From the NCBI GenBank assembly GCA_964550375.1, contig CAZJYX010000003.1, forward strand, positions 1-64,000: a stretch of DNA of 64,000 bases. Reading direction: 5' to 3'. Origin of the DNA: JAAYXS01 sp964550375. GTDB lineage: Bacteria; Planctomycetota; Phycisphaerae; UBA1845; Fen-1342. Made by a program: the position numbers and the translations under genes. Below are positions 44,217-53,067 of this stretch, piece by piece. The first letter of the stretch is position 1. Each line of letters opens with the position of its first letter. The notes beneath the pieces were generated by a model. That model worked only from the letters and a program-made list of their open reading frames with translations. It was not told where the DNA came from and did no database searches.

Positions 44217-44537
44217 TCACGTCGTTGCGAAGGCTGGTTGTTTGGGGGCTGCGTCGGCTGCTGGTGGGCCGGCCGCGTCGGCGCCCAGTATCTCCCCGCT
44301 GTCGGCGAGTCCGCAGGTGGCTGCCAGGGCCTTGAGCTGGGCGCGGCGCAGCTCTGCGGCGTTGAGCCCGCATAGCCGGGCCAGGATATACGCCCGGCAG
44401 ACGGAGACGTGGTAGAGCGGCTGTCCGGGCCCGCCCACGCGCAGCAGGTTCGGCTGGCTGCGCAGCCAGGATGGTGAGCGACGGAACCAGCGGGCCGCCT
44501 CGTGCGGCGTCATGAGTTCCTGGGGTGTTGTCAGCAT
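44217..44537 (-). CDS. small helix-turn-helix DNA-binding protein
   Basis: A 106-residue protein. Residues 8-50 (LMTPHEAARWFRRSPSWLRSQPNLLRVG) read as an excisionase/MerR-type HTH_17 domain, followed by a helical segment (LYHVSVCRAYILARLCGLNAAELRRAQL) and an Ala/Pro-rich tail. AGGAGG lies nine bases before the ATG. It has a good promoter of its own with two palindromes just upstream, suggesting a regulated or autoregulated factor. Possible targets include the radical SAM gene, divergent from it. Confidence 0.65.
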   Translation of the reverse strand: MLTTPQELMTPHEAARWFRRSPSWLRSQPNLLRVGGPGQPLYHVSVCRAYILARLCGLNAAELRRAQLKALAATCGLADSGEILGADAAGPPAADAAPKQPAFATT

Positions 44538-44584
44538 GGATGGCGACCTCCTGTCACACGTGCCTGGTCATCCTCAGGCCTGCA

Positions 44585-44646
44585 ATGATAGCGTCGCCCG
44601 CGCCGCATTGTCAAGGATACCTAGAAAATCTAAGTAGGGGCTACTT
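44585..44646 (-). promoter_or_regulatory. promoter with flanking palindromes for the small HTH gene
   Basis: On the minus strand TTGACA (44609-44614) and TATCAT (44585-44590) are spaced by 18 bases, a strong sigma70-type match. Directly upstream of the -35 lie two adjoining palindromes, TAGAAAATCTA (44622-44632) and AAGTAGGGGCTACTT (44632-44646). They are AT-rich in otherwise GC-rich DNA and are well placed to bind an activator or the HTH protein itself. Confidence 0.65.
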
Positions 44647-44877
44647 GCCCGGTTTGCTCCGGCGCGCGACCGCCCGTGCGCGCCCCGGGAGAGGGTGCGT
44701 GGGCTACCCGGGCCGGCCCCGCTGCCGGCGGCGCGCGTCAGGCGCCCGACCGACCCACGTCCGGTCGGCGCGGCCCGCGCGCATTCTCACCACCGTGAAC
44801 AAGTTACCGTCCGCGTCCGGCCGATAACTCCGGGTGGGTCGCGCCCCAGTGAAGGGCGGCCATAGGGAAGGCCATTG
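44647..44877. other. GC-rich gap before the radical SAM gene
   Basis: The region between the palindromes and the radical SAM start is very GC-rich. It shows no coding potential on either strand and no clear promoter, apart from GGGAAGG just before the ATG at 44878. Confidence 0.4.
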
Positions 44878-45924
44878 ATGCGTGTGCTCGCCGAATCACG
44901 GGTCGATCCGACTGCGTACTTCGCGTTCCTGAAGACGCATCCCCAGTACGACTCAGCAGTTAAGCGCGACAACCTGGCGTGTCTGCTGGCGGCCCGGTCC
45001 GTGGGTGCGCTGTGCGTTTCGGCGGCGCCGGCGTACATCCGCTTCGAGCCCAATGCGCACTGCAACCTGCGCTGTTGCTGGGCCCAGCGTGAGCCGGCCC
45101 ACCCGGCGCTCCGCCCGCGTGGCAACGCCGACCCAGAGTTGGCCCGCCGAATCGTCGCCGAGATTGGCGATGCACTCTACATGGCCATTCTCTGCCATTG
45201 GGGCGAGCCGACGTTGAATCCGCACTTGGCGGAGATCGTGCGAGTATTCCACGAGGCCGGCATCTACACGACGCTCGACACCAATATGACGCGCATGACG
45301 GCTGAGTTGGCGGCGGAGTTATCGGTCGCCGGGCTGGACGCGATCTCGGCCTCCATCGACGGGGTGAGCCAAGGCGTGTACGGCCAGTATCGCCAGGGCG
45401 GCAATGTTGCCCAGGCGCTGGATGGCCTGCGGCACGTGCTGGCGAGCCGTCGGCGCCTGGGCCGCGCCAACCCCCGGCTCCGCTGGCAATACCTGGTCTT
45501 CCCCCACAACGAGCATGAAGTGGATGAGGCCCAGCGGCTGGCGGCCGAGATTGGCGTTGACGTGTTCGACGTCCTTGCCGGCAGCGGGGGGCGTTGGTCG
45601 CGGGTGGCGGGTTTCTTGCCGGCGCGCCCACCCGTCAGGCCGTCCGGGCTGCTGTGCAACGACCCGTGGACCTACCTGGCGGTGGACTGGGACGGGGCCG
45701 CACACGTGTGCTGCCGCGCGTTCCAGGCCCAACACGTTGTCGGTCACATGGCTGACCAGAGCCTGCCGGAGTTGTTCGACGGCCCGGGCTTCCAGCTTGC
45801 CCGGCGTGTGATTCGCGACGGCGTCTGGACGCCGTCAGACGGGCCCACGCCCTGCACCGGCTGTAATAGGGTGAGGCAGTTCACGCCGGCGATTGCCGCC
45901 CTCGCGCACTCATTGGCGCTTTAA
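44878..45924 (+). CDS. radical SAM/SPASM domain protein with altered cluster motif
   Basis: A 348-residue protein. The radical SAM region starts about residue 55 with AHCNLRCCWAQRE. The canonical CxxxCxxC is changed: the first two cysteines are in place but the third position holds Ala, while an extra Cys follows the second directly. The rest looks normal: HWGEPTLNPHL (GGEP-type SAM-binding motif), SASIDGVSQGVYGQYRQGGN and a complete SPASM C-terminus with LLCNDPWTYLAVDWDGAAHVCCRAF and CTGCNR. The SPASM type usually modifies peptides or serves as a maturase. Loss of the third cluster ligand would disable SAM cleavage unless the adjacent Cys substitutes. ATG 44878 follows GGGAAGG. No peptide substrate gene was found next to it. 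Confidence 0.75.
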   Translation: MRVLAESRVDPTAYFAFLKTHPQYDSAVKRDNLACLLAARSVGALCVSAAPAYIRFEPNAHCNLRCCWAQREPAHPALRPRGNADPELARRIVAEIGDALYMAILCHWGEPTLNPHLAEIVRVFHEAGIYTTLDTNMTRMTAELAAELSVAGLDAISASIDGVSQGVYGQYRQGGNVAQALDGLRHVLASRRRLGRANPRLRWQYLVFPHNEHEVDEAQRLAAEIGVDVFDVLAGSGGRWSRVAGFLPARPPVRPSGLLCNDPWTYLAVDWDGAAHVCCRAFQAQHVVGHMADQSLPELFDGPGFQLARRVIRDGVWTPSDGPTPCTGCNRVRQFTPAIAALAHSLAL

Positions 45925-45968
45925 GAGAGCCAATAGTCCGCCGCGGAACGTGCCGGGGGTACCTAGCC

Positions 45969-47444
45969 TCAGCGGGCGCCGACCAGGAAAGTGCCGATGG
46001 TGCGGATGATGATGGCGAAGTCCAGGTCAACCGAGCGGTGCTTCAGGTAGTACAGGTCGAAACAGAGCTTGCGGCGGGCATCGTCGATGGTGGCCCCGTA
46101 GCCGTAGTGGATCTGGGCCCAGCCGGTGAGGCCCGGCTTGACCAGGTGTCGCTGTCGATAGTGCGGAATCACGCGGCTGAGCTCGTCCACGAACTCGGGC
46201 CGCTCGGGCCGCGGCCCGACCAGCGACATTTCGCCGCGCAGGATGTTCCAGAGCTGGGGCAGCTCGTCGAGGCGTGAGAGCCGCAGGAAGCGTCCGAACT
46301 TAGTGGCGCGGGCGTCGTTCTTGTCGGCCCAGCGGGCGCCGTCACGTTCCGCATCGACGCGCATGGTGCGGAACTTGTAGATGGTGAAGGGGCGGCCGTG
46401 CAACCCCACGCGCCTCTGCTTAAAGAAGACGGGACCAGGGCTGTCCAGGCGGATGCCGATCGCCACCAGGAACCACAGGGGCAGCGAAAGCACCAGGCCG
46501 ACGGCGGCGGCCAGGACGTCCACGATGCGCTTCACGGCGCCATGTCCGCTGGTGGCCTGGACGTCGGCCATGAGAAACCACTGGGCGTCGATGTTGCCGG
46601 CGGGCACTTCGCCGAGCAGCTTCTCGACGAAGGTGGGCTGGTCGGTGACGCGACAGCGGTGATCGAGGCAGGTCAGCACGGCCTCGCCGACGCGGGCGTC
46701 CGCGGCCAGCTCGGCTGCGACGACGACTTCGTCGACCGCGTGCGCGCCAAGGATCTCGTCAAGCTGATCCAGCGTACCCAGGTGTGGACACAGCCGCCGG
46801 AAGGTCGGATCGGGCGGTAGCTCGGGCCGCTGCTCATTTTCCGCGGGGAGGCTGGCGTAGCCGACGATCTGCAATTGCGGCCGCGGCGAGTTGTTGAGCA
46901 GGGCTACGACTTTGCGGATGGAGTTGCCCAGACCCACGCACAGCAGCCGGCGCCGACAGCTTACCACGGTCTCGTGGATGAGCATGCGCAGAGGCAGCAG
47001 GCACGCGACGTACAACAGTCCAACCATGAGTCCCAGCCAGCGCGTGGTGGCGGCGTGGAATATGATGAAGATGCAGGCGTAGGCCAGGATCAGCCCCAGC
47101 GCGGCGGTGGAGATGGTTCGCACGAGGATACGGCTGCGGGCTCCCAGCGTCTTCTGCTCGTACAGCCCGAAGACCAGGCCGGCCATGGTCATGCAGGTGG
47201 CGAAGGTGAGGCCGCTGAGCCACGGGCTGAACATCCAGGCGAAGTCGGGGTTGCTAGTGACCAGGACGTAGTGCGACGCGCAGGTGGCCAGCGTGACGAA
47301 AAGGAAGTCGAGATAGGCCCACGAGGCGGGCGTCAGGTGGCGCAGGAAGGCCGCCAGGGCTGAGTCGCGTCGTGGTCTGACCGTCGCGCGTGCCGCCGGC
47401 GTACTTGTCACCACCGCAATATCGGAACCAACCAAGCCTGTCAT
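45969..47444 (-). CDS. undecaprenyl-phosphate sugar-1-phosphate transferase (WcaJ/exopolysaccharide initiating enzyme)
   Basis: A 491-residue polyprenyl glycosylphosphotransferase. It has four to five N-terminal membrane helices (about residues 35-160), a CoA-binding-like Rossmann middle (about 170-290; LLCVGLGNSIRKVVALL) and a Bac_transf C-terminal domain (about 300-491) with KRIVDVLAAAVGLVLSLP, PGPVFFKQRRVGLHGRPFTIYKFRTM, LSRLDELPQLWNILRGEMSLVGPRPE and KPGLTGWAQI. It links the first sugar phosphate to the lipid carrier for an exopolysaccharide. No capsule cluster surrounds it. ATG 47444 is used; the ribosome site is weak. Confidence 0.88.
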   Translation of the reverse strand: MTGLVGSDIAVVTSTPAARATVRPRRDSALAAFLRHLTPASWAYLDFLFVTLATCASHYVLVTSNPDFAWMFSPWLSGLTFATCMTMAGLVFGLYEQKTLGARSRILVRTISTAALGLILAYACIFIIFHAATTRWLGLMVGLLYVACLLPLRMLIHETVVSCRRRLLCVGLGNSIRKVVALLNNSPRPQLQIVGYASLPAENEQRPELPPDPTFRRLCPHLGTLDQLDEILGAHAVDEVVVAAELAADARVGEAVLTCLDHRCRVTDQPTFVEKLLGEVPAGNIDAQWFLMADVQATSGHGAVKRIVDVLAAAVGLVLSLPLWFLVAIGIRLDSPGPVFFKQRRVGLHGRPFTIYKFRTMRVDAERDGARWADKNDARATKFGRFLRLSRLDELPQLWNILRGEMSLVGPRPERPEFVDELSRVIPHYRQRHLVKPGLTGWAQIHYGYGATIDDARRKLCFDLYYLKHRSVDLDFAIIIRTIGTFLVGAR

Positions 47445-47863
47445 ACCTGCCGCACCGCAAAGACGTCCGCAAATCAGGTCACACAAGGCATCGGCCCGCG
47501 CGGCCCGCGCGCTGAGTTTGGCGATGGGGGAGAATTTCAAGTTCTCGGCGGGGGCCGCCCGGCCGGACGGCATTTGTCCAGCGGTTGGCCGAGTTCTGGC
47601 AGGTCGCCGGGGAAGCAGCGTTGGCGCGCAGTGGCGGACGTCGATTGCCGATAACGCCCTGCGGCTGCGGGTCTGCCATTAGGCGGCGGGCGCTGCCGGG
47701 CGTTTTACGGTGGGCAGCTAAGTTATGGAGCCACGAATACAACCCGATAAAGACAGGGAGATCGGAACTGCTCCGGCCAGGGGCGCTGCGTCGCGGAAGG
47801 ACTCCGCCGGCAGGCGGCGCTACGGCGGAACAGCAGAAGTTCGGCCAACTGCGGAGAACTGCC
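47445..47863. other. 419-base divergent intergenic region
   Basis: It separates the leftward sugar transferase from a rightward lipoprotein gene, so it must contain two promoters. Open frames crossing it have no coding character. A few AT-rich spots (around 47700-47760) may be promoter elements but none matches both hexamers well. No RNA gene was recognised. Confidence 0.35.
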
Positions 47864-48796
47864 ATGCAACCCGCTGCCAGCTTTCACGCCAACGTATCCG
47901 AGCCCTGCAGCGCGACTCCGGCCCGGCCCGCCGAAGCGTCGCCCGGCCGGCTGGTCGGTCGGCTCGCCGCCATCCTGGTGGTTGCGGGAGCATTCGCGTT
48001 GGTCGGCTGTCACCATAATGCACCGAGGACCTATGAGCCCTGGCTCCGCATGGACGCCCTGGCGGCTAACCTGGAGACGCCCAACAACACCTACAAGCTG
48101 CTTGCCCAGCCCGAGTCGCGCGGCCGCTTCCCCTGTTCGCTTGCGGTTGCCCGGATGAGCTGGCCGACGGCGTCGGCCAGCGACCGCCTGGAGCTGAGCG
48201 AGATGACTCACGCCGAACAGGGCTTGTGGGTTGATGCGTTCCGGGGGTTTGCGGCGGTGCGCGACGTGCGCTTCGTGTTGCCGCGTAGTCTGCGGCAGTT
48301 TGGCAACGGCATTGACGGTCTGCTGCACGCGGCGCACGTGGCTGACGCCGAGCTGCTGCTGGTGCACGTTAACAACCGTTTTGGACCGAACCGGGCGCAG
48401 GTCTTGGGCGTTATCTACGATGTGGCCGCCCGGGCGCCGCTAGCCACGCTGCACGCATCGGCCAAGTTCCTGGATGACGACGGCCTCGAGGAAGCCCAGG
48501 AGGGTCGTTACGGCGATCGGCGGACCACCGATGCCGCCTATCAGGCTGCCAGCGCGTTTCGGGAGCAGGCGGCCGACTGCCTGCGCCAGCAGATCAAGGG
48601 CGATATGACGCCGAGCTTGAAGGAGCCGCACCGCTGGATTCCGCTGTACCCGTATTACTGGCAGCCGGTGCCGCGCCCGGACGTTTCGGCCCCGCCGCCG
48701 GAACAGGAGCCGGAGCTGGAAGCCGAGTCGGCGGCCCCCCCTCCGCCGCCGCCCGACCGCAGGGCGCCCGCCCCACGGGTCCGGCTCAGCACTTAG
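47864..48796 (+). CDS. lipoprotein of unknown function
   Basis: A 310-residue lipoprotein. A long N-region leads to a hydrophobic segment LAAILVVAGAFALVGC, with Cys near residue 46 as the lipid site. The mature domain has alternating strands and helices (PCSLAVARMSWPT, RDVRFVLPRSLRQF, AELLLVHVNNRFG and QVLGVIYDVAARAPLATLHASA) and looks like a small alpha/beta domain resembling TolB or LpoB-type periplasmic folds. The C-terminus is Pro/Glu/Ala-rich. GGAG lies seven bases before the ATG. I do not recognise the family. Confidence 0.7.
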   Translation: MQPAASFHANVSEPCSATPARPAEASPGRLVGRLAAILVVAGAFALVGCHHNAPRTYEPWLRMDALAANLETPNNTYKLLAQPESRGRFPCSLAVARMSWPTASASDRLELSEMTHAEQGLWVDAFRGFAAVRDVRFVLPRSLRQFGNGIDGLLHAAHVADAELLLVHVNNRFGPNRAQVLGVIYDVAARAPLATLHASAKFLDDDGLEEAQEGRYGDRRTTDAAYQAASAFREQAADCLRQQIKGDMTPSLKEPHRWIPLYPYYWQPVPRPDVSAPPPEQEPELEAESAAPPPPPPDRRAPAPRVRLST

Positions 48797-48889
48797 CTGG
48801 CCGTCGGCCAGAGGCAGAACCCGGCGCAGGCGTCGCCGCCCCGGAGCGGGCGGCGTTACGTGCGGCGTCCGGCCGAGTACAATCGGGGC

Positions 48890-49702
48890 GTGACAGATTC
48901 CGATCCCCGCAACGCCACCCTGCTGGAGCGTCACGATCTGAGCGAGGCGCTCAGTATTGTGCGCGTGCGGCCTGATAGCGGGCATGTCCCGGATTTCACA
49001 CCCGGTCAGTTCATAACGTTGGGATTGCCGAAGGCGGTTTCGGCGGAGGCCGCGGCGGTTCGGCGGCGGCGTCCGGGTCAGGTCGCCATGACGCGGCGGG
49101 CGTATTCGATCGCGTCGTCGCCGACACAGACTGAGTATCTGGAGCTGTTCGTCGTCCTGATCGAGAGTGGGCGTTTGACGCCGCGGTTATGGGACCTTGA
49201 CGTCGGCGACCGACTCTGGATGGACAGCCATGTTAAAGGCGAATTCACGCTCGACCCGGTGCCGGCCGGCAAGGACCTCGTGATGATCTCCACCGGTACG
49301 GGCATCGCACCCTTTGTATCGATGCTGCGAACCTACCGCGACGCGGGACGGTGGCGCAGGCTGGTCCTGGTTAATGGTGTGCGCCGGGCGGGCGACCTGG
49401 GCTTCCGCGGCGAGCTTGAGGCGACCGCGCGCGAAGACCCGACGGTGTGCTATGTCCCGATCGTATCCCGTCCCGCCGAAGATGAGTCCTGGACCGGGCT
49501 GCGCGGGCGCGTCGGCGTTCTGCTTGATGAGGGCATGTGCGAGCGGCACGCAGGCGTGGCGCTCGATCCGGAAACGTGCCACGTGCTGCTGTGCGGCAAC
49601 CCGGACATGATCGAGGACATGGAAGCCCGGCTGCAGCAGCGCGGCTTCCGCACGCACAGCGCCGCTGCGCCGGGGCAGATTCACTTCGAACGTTACTGGT
49701 AG
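48890..49702 (+). CDS. ferredoxin/flavodoxin-NADP+ reductase-like flavoprotein
   Basis: A 270-residue FNR-family enzyme. The FAD-binding RAYSIASSP (about residues 69-77) and GQFITLGLP barrel precede a NADP-binding domain with MISTGTGIAPFVSMLRTYRD (about 131-150), LLCGNPDMIEDM and a C-terminal FERYW aromatic end that stacks on FAD. It transfers electrons between NADPH and ferredoxin or flavodoxin, and resembles bacterial Fpr. The GTG at 48890 lies just after a TACAAT box, so the message may be nearly leaderless. Alone on its strand. Confidence 0.85.
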   Translation: MTDSDPRNATLLERHDLSEALSIVRVRPDSGHVPDFTPGQFITLGLPKAVSAEAAAVRRRRPGQVAMTRRAYSIASSPTQTEYLELFVVLIESGRLTPRLWDLDVGDRLWMDSHVKGEFTLDPVPAGKDLVMISTGTGIAPFVSMLRTYRDAGRWRRLVLVNGVRRAGDLGFRGELEATAREDPTVCYVPIVSRPAEDESWTGLRGRVGVLLDEGMCERHAGVALDPETCHVLLCGNPDMIEDMEARLQQRGFRTHSAAAPGQIHFERYW

Positions 49703-49734
49703 CGGCGGCGGGGCGGTACCCCGGCCGGGTGTCG

Positions 49735-51387
49735 CTACTCCTTTGGCGCGGCGGTGGACCTGAGCAACTCGAGGGCGGCGGCGTCCTGCATGCGCGTCAG
49801 GTCGGTCCAGAAGGTGCCTTCGCCGGCAAAGATCAGGCGCACGGCTTCGGGCTGGAAACTCTGTGCGAACGTGTACAAGTTGTAGGCCGGTCCGCTGCCG
49901 AACGCGCGCACCAGCATGGTCCGGCCGTCGGCCTCGGCCTGGTTGTGCAGGCGCTCGACCTCGGCCTCGGCCCGGCCCAGTACGCGCGTCTGCTCGGCCT
50001 GCAACTCGGCGATCTGGCGGTCGATCTGGGCCACCTCCAGGTCGCGCTGTGCGTCGATCTCGCGCGCCAGCTTGTCGCCCTCGGCACGCGTCACCTCGAC
50101 CTTGCGGCGTGTTTCGGCACTGATCTGCTCGCGCACAATCGCAATCCCGACGCGGGCGGCTTCCAGGTCGGCCCGCACGCGCTCCGATTCGCGTCGCTTC
50201 TGGTTGGTCAGATCCTCTTCCTTGGCGATGAAGCCGCGCTGGATAGTCTGCTTGAGGTTCAGCTCGTCGCCGACGGTGGCGGAACCGCCGCGCACCTCGA
50301 TGTTCTGAATCAGGGCGATCAGGATTTCTATGTTGCGCTCCTGGCAGACGCGCTGCAGCGTTTCGGTCACGGCCTGCTGGTACAGCTCGCGCTTGTCGCC
50401 CTGGATGAAGTCGGTGCTGACGTACTCCGAGCCGATGTTGCGGCAGATGCTGCGGGTCTGTCCGAGGATGATCTCGCGGATCTTGTCCACGTCGCCGAAG
50501 CGGCTGATCATTTCGGGTGTGTGGGCCGGATGGCGGCCCCAGACGACCGTGACGTCGATCTCGATGGTGAAGCCGTCCGCGGAGGGGAAGTAGATATCGG
50601 TGGACAGGTTCGCGGTGCGGAACTGCGAGAGCTGGTTGTAGCCGATCTGCACGATCTTGACCTGGTGGACCTTGGGATTGACGTAGTAGATGCCGGGCTG
50701 GAGCACGTCCTTGAGGACGCCGCGCTGGCCTTCCTCGGCGAGCCTCTGCACGACGCGGGCGCGGCCCTTGATCGGTTCGCCGTCGGGCCCGATGCCAACC
50801 TCTTCGATGATTTCGTCGCCGGGCATGTCGCCGATCTGCGACGTCACGACACCCACGCAACCCAAAGGTATGACCACGGCCGGGACCGTTTCCACGCGGT
50901 AGGCGCGCGGATTCAGCCGGTAAGTGCCGGGCGTCAGCACGCGGCGCTGGATGCCCTGGAAGTCCTCGTCGACCACCTCAGCCTCGTGCGGCCAGGGCTT
51001 GCCGGCCAGGCTCGTCACGATGCCGACCTGCGGCCAGCGCCCCTCGATCGCGGGGATGCTGTAGTCCGGCTCGCCAGCCGCCCACACTTCGCGCCAGGTG
51101 GCCGGATCGCCGGCGGAAATCTCGACCAGCGGGTACTTCTCCAATTCCCACTTCCAGGGCCAGAAGAAGTAGCGCCCCGGGCCCAGCGCCTCGCGCTGGA
51201 TGCCCTTCTGGCCGGGCTCGGCGATTTTCTGGCCGGCCGGCATGGGCGCCCCCGACTTCCGCACTAGCACCAGACATTCATCCGGCTGCACGTAAACGCG
51301 GCAGACCGTCCACGCGAAAGCCAGCCCGACCGCGGCCAGTATCAGTACGCTGCCAAGCAGGCTGCTGAGTAGTGCTCCGGCTCTCAT
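49735..51387 (-). CDS. SPFH/band 7 (flotillin/prohibitin-like) membrane protein B
   Basis: A 550-residue protein. One N-terminal membrane helix (about residues 5-27) is followed by a long band-7 region split by an insertion: QPDECLVLVRKSGAPMPAG near the start, VIPLGCVGVVTSQIG and a second domain with SADGFTIEIDVTVVWGRHPAH and SEYVSTDFIQGDKRELYQQAV. A coiled coil rich in Arg/Glu/Ala (about 410-510) forms the oligomerisation rod. Such proteins form ring-like scaffolds in membranes. GGAGG lies six bases before the ATG, which overlaps the stop of the paralogous gene upstream (ATGA). Confidence 0.85.
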   Translation of the reverse strand: MRAGALLSSLLGSVLILAAVGLAFAWTVCRVYVQPDECLVLVRKSGAPMPAGQKIAEPGQKGIQREALGPGRYFFWPWKWELEKYPLVEISAGDPATWREVWAAGEPDYSIPAIEGRWPQVGIVTSLAGKPWPHEAEVVDEDFQGIQRRVLTPGTYRLNPRAYRVETVPAVVIPLGCVGVVTSQIGDMPGDEIIEEVGIGPDGEPIKGRARVVQRLAEEGQRGVLKDVLQPGIYYVNPKVHQVKIVQIGYNQLSQFRTANLSTDIYFPSADGFTIEIDVTVVWGRHPAHTPEMISRFGDVDKIREIILGQTRSICRNIGSEYVSTDFIQGDKRELYQQAVTETLQRVCQERNIEILIALIQNIEVRGGSATVGDELNLKQTIQRGFIAKEEDLTNQKRRESERVRADLEAARVGIAIVREQISAETRRKVEVTRAEGDKLAREIDAQRDLEVAQIDRQIAELQAEQTRVLGRAEAEVERLHNQAEADGRTMLVRAFGSGPAYNLYTFAQSFQPEAVRLIFAGEGTFWTDLTRMQDAAALELLRSTAAPKE

Positions 51388-53045
51388 GGCTGACCTCCTT
51401 CCTGCAACGGCGCGTCGGCTTCGTCCGGCGTGTCGGGCGGCATCGGCCACGGCGGCGCTGCGCCGGGCTCACCCCCGCCCGCGGCCAGGGAGCGGAAGAT
51501 CTCCGCGAATGGCCCCTCCGTGCTGGCCAGCACGGATTTTATGGCCGGCCCAAGCTTCTGATAGTAGAAATGCTGGGCGTACGCGTCGCCGCCGCCGAAG
51601 GCCCGCACAGCCTCGGCCAGTGGTCGGGCCTCAGCCTCGTAGTGCAGCCGCAAGACCTCGGCCGCGGCCTGGCCGCGCGCCAGCAGGGCCGCGGCGGTCT
51701 CCCGCGCGGCCTCCAGCTCGAGGCGGGCGACCTCCAGGCGCTGGTTGGCCTGCGTCCGGGCGACGTCCTTCTCCTGTTCGGCCAGGGTTTTCACCGCTAC
51801 AACGTCGCGCTCGGCCTCGCCGACCGCGAGCTTCTGCTTGCGCATCTCCTCCTGTTCGACTACCAGCGCCTCAGACTGGGCCACGTTGATTTCGTTTTCG
51901 TATTGCCTGATCTGCTGGTCGGCAACCTGGCGCTCGCTGATGGGGTTGGCGATTTCGGCGGGCGGTTCGATGCGCCGGATGGGTGTGGCCCGCACCTCGA
52001 TCCCCTGCTGCGCGCACTGCGCGCGCAGTCCCTCGAAAAACGCGTTCTGAAACGCCGTGCGCGTGTCACCAGAGATGAACTCGCGGGCCAGGAGCTTGGA
52101 GCCCTCGATCCGCGAGAAGGAGCGGGCGTAGGGCAGAATCAGCTTCTCCTCGATGTCGCCGTGGTCGCCGATCGCCACCAGCACGTAGGGCGCCTTGTCC
52201 TGCTGGATGGCGTACTCGACGGTCGCATCGAGCGCGATCTCGAAGCTGTCCGAAGACGGGAAGCGAATCGCGTCCGCCCCGTGCAGATCCAGGGTGTGGC
52301 TGCGCACGTCGATCAGCTTGATCTGTCGCACGTATGGATTGTTATAGTACAGGCCCGGCGCCAGCACATCCGGCTGCACGCCGCGCTCTCCGGCCTGCAC
52401 GACCCAGTCATTGGGGTTGGCCGGTTCGGTGCCGTGATAGAGCCGCTGCACACCCACGAATCCGGGCGGAATCCGCACGGGCGCGACCCGCTTGACCTCG
52501 TAGGCGAACGGGTTGATGTTGAAGCGGCCCGGCATCAAGACGTCCGCGAGCGGTCCGCGCTCGTCCGGAGCGGTGGCCACGATCTTGCCGGGCGTCAGCG
52601 GCTTGCCGTATTTCCGCACGAGGATCCCGACCTCTTCCTGGTCGATTACCACGGCCGGCGCTGTCACGCGTGACCACAAGAGCGGGTCACGGAAGTAGCG
52701 TCCTTCCGGCAGCACCGCGTACATAATGCCCTTGTAGCGCGTCGAGTCGGGCGGCTCGCCCAGCTCCTCGAGCAGCTTGGGGTGCAGCACGACCTGCCCG
52801 CGCACGGCCTCGGAGAGCTCGCGGCCGTCCTGGGTCAGCTCCGGCAGCGCGGCGCCGACCTTGCGGACGAGCACGAGTACCTGCCCGGCTTCGACTTCGA
52901 CGCGCTGCACGCCCCACCAGTAGCAGAACCCCAACACGACCAGTACCGGAATGGACGCCAAGCCCATAAGCGCCGGGGATGGGCGCCTCGTGTTGAAGTG
53001 CCCCGGGCCGGCTCGTTGCCCGGGCGGCGGCGGTGTTATGACCAT
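51384..53045 (-). CDS. SPFH/band 7 (flotillin/prohibitin-like) membrane protein A
   Basis: A 553-residue paralogue of its downstream neighbour with the same plan: membrane helix at about residues 28-46 (MGLASIPVLVVLGFCYWWGV), a repeated band-7 core with VIDQEEVGILVRKYGKPL and DSFEIALDATVEYAIQQ, and a coiled coil from about 390 to 480. Both share VLVRK and RIPPGFVGV-like pieces, so they arose by duplication and probably form a hetero-oligomer. The C-terminal tail is Pro/Gly-rich. It is the middle gene of a three-gene operon starting with the zinc-ribbon protein. Confidence 0.85.
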   Translation of the reverse strand: MVITPPPPGQRAGPGHFNTRRPSPALMGLASIPVLVVLGFCYWWGVQRVEVEAGQVLVLVRKVGAALPELTQDGRELSEAVRGQVVLHPKLLEELGEPPDSTRYKGIMYAVLPEGRYFRDPLLWSRVTAPAVVIDQEEVGILVRKYGKPLTPGKIVATAPDERGPLADVLMPGRFNINPFAYEVKRVAPVRIPPGFVGVQRLYHGTEPANPNDWVVQAGERGVQPDVLAPGLYYNNPYVRQIKLIDVRSHTLDLHGADAIRFPSSDSFEIALDATVEYAIQQDKAPYVLVAIGDHGDIEEKLILPYARSFSRIEGSKLLAREFISGDTRTAFQNAFFEGLRAQCAQQGIEVRATPIRRIEPPAEIANPISERQVADQQIRQYENEINVAQSEALVVEQEEMRKQKLAVGEAERDVVAVKTLAEQEKDVARTQANQRLEVARLELEAARETAAALLARGQAAAEVLRLHYEAEARPLAEAVRAFGGGDAYAQHFYYQKLGPAIKSVLASTEGPFAEIFRSLAAGGGEPGAAPPWPMPPDTPDEADAPLQEGGQP

Positions 53046-53067
53046 GATTGCGCTCCCGTTTGCTGAA

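Noticed and set aside
49537..51267. 576-codon open frame on the plus strand
   Set aside because: It is antisense to the SPFH gene; the opposite strand carries coiled-coil and band-7 signatures and a perfect ribosome site.
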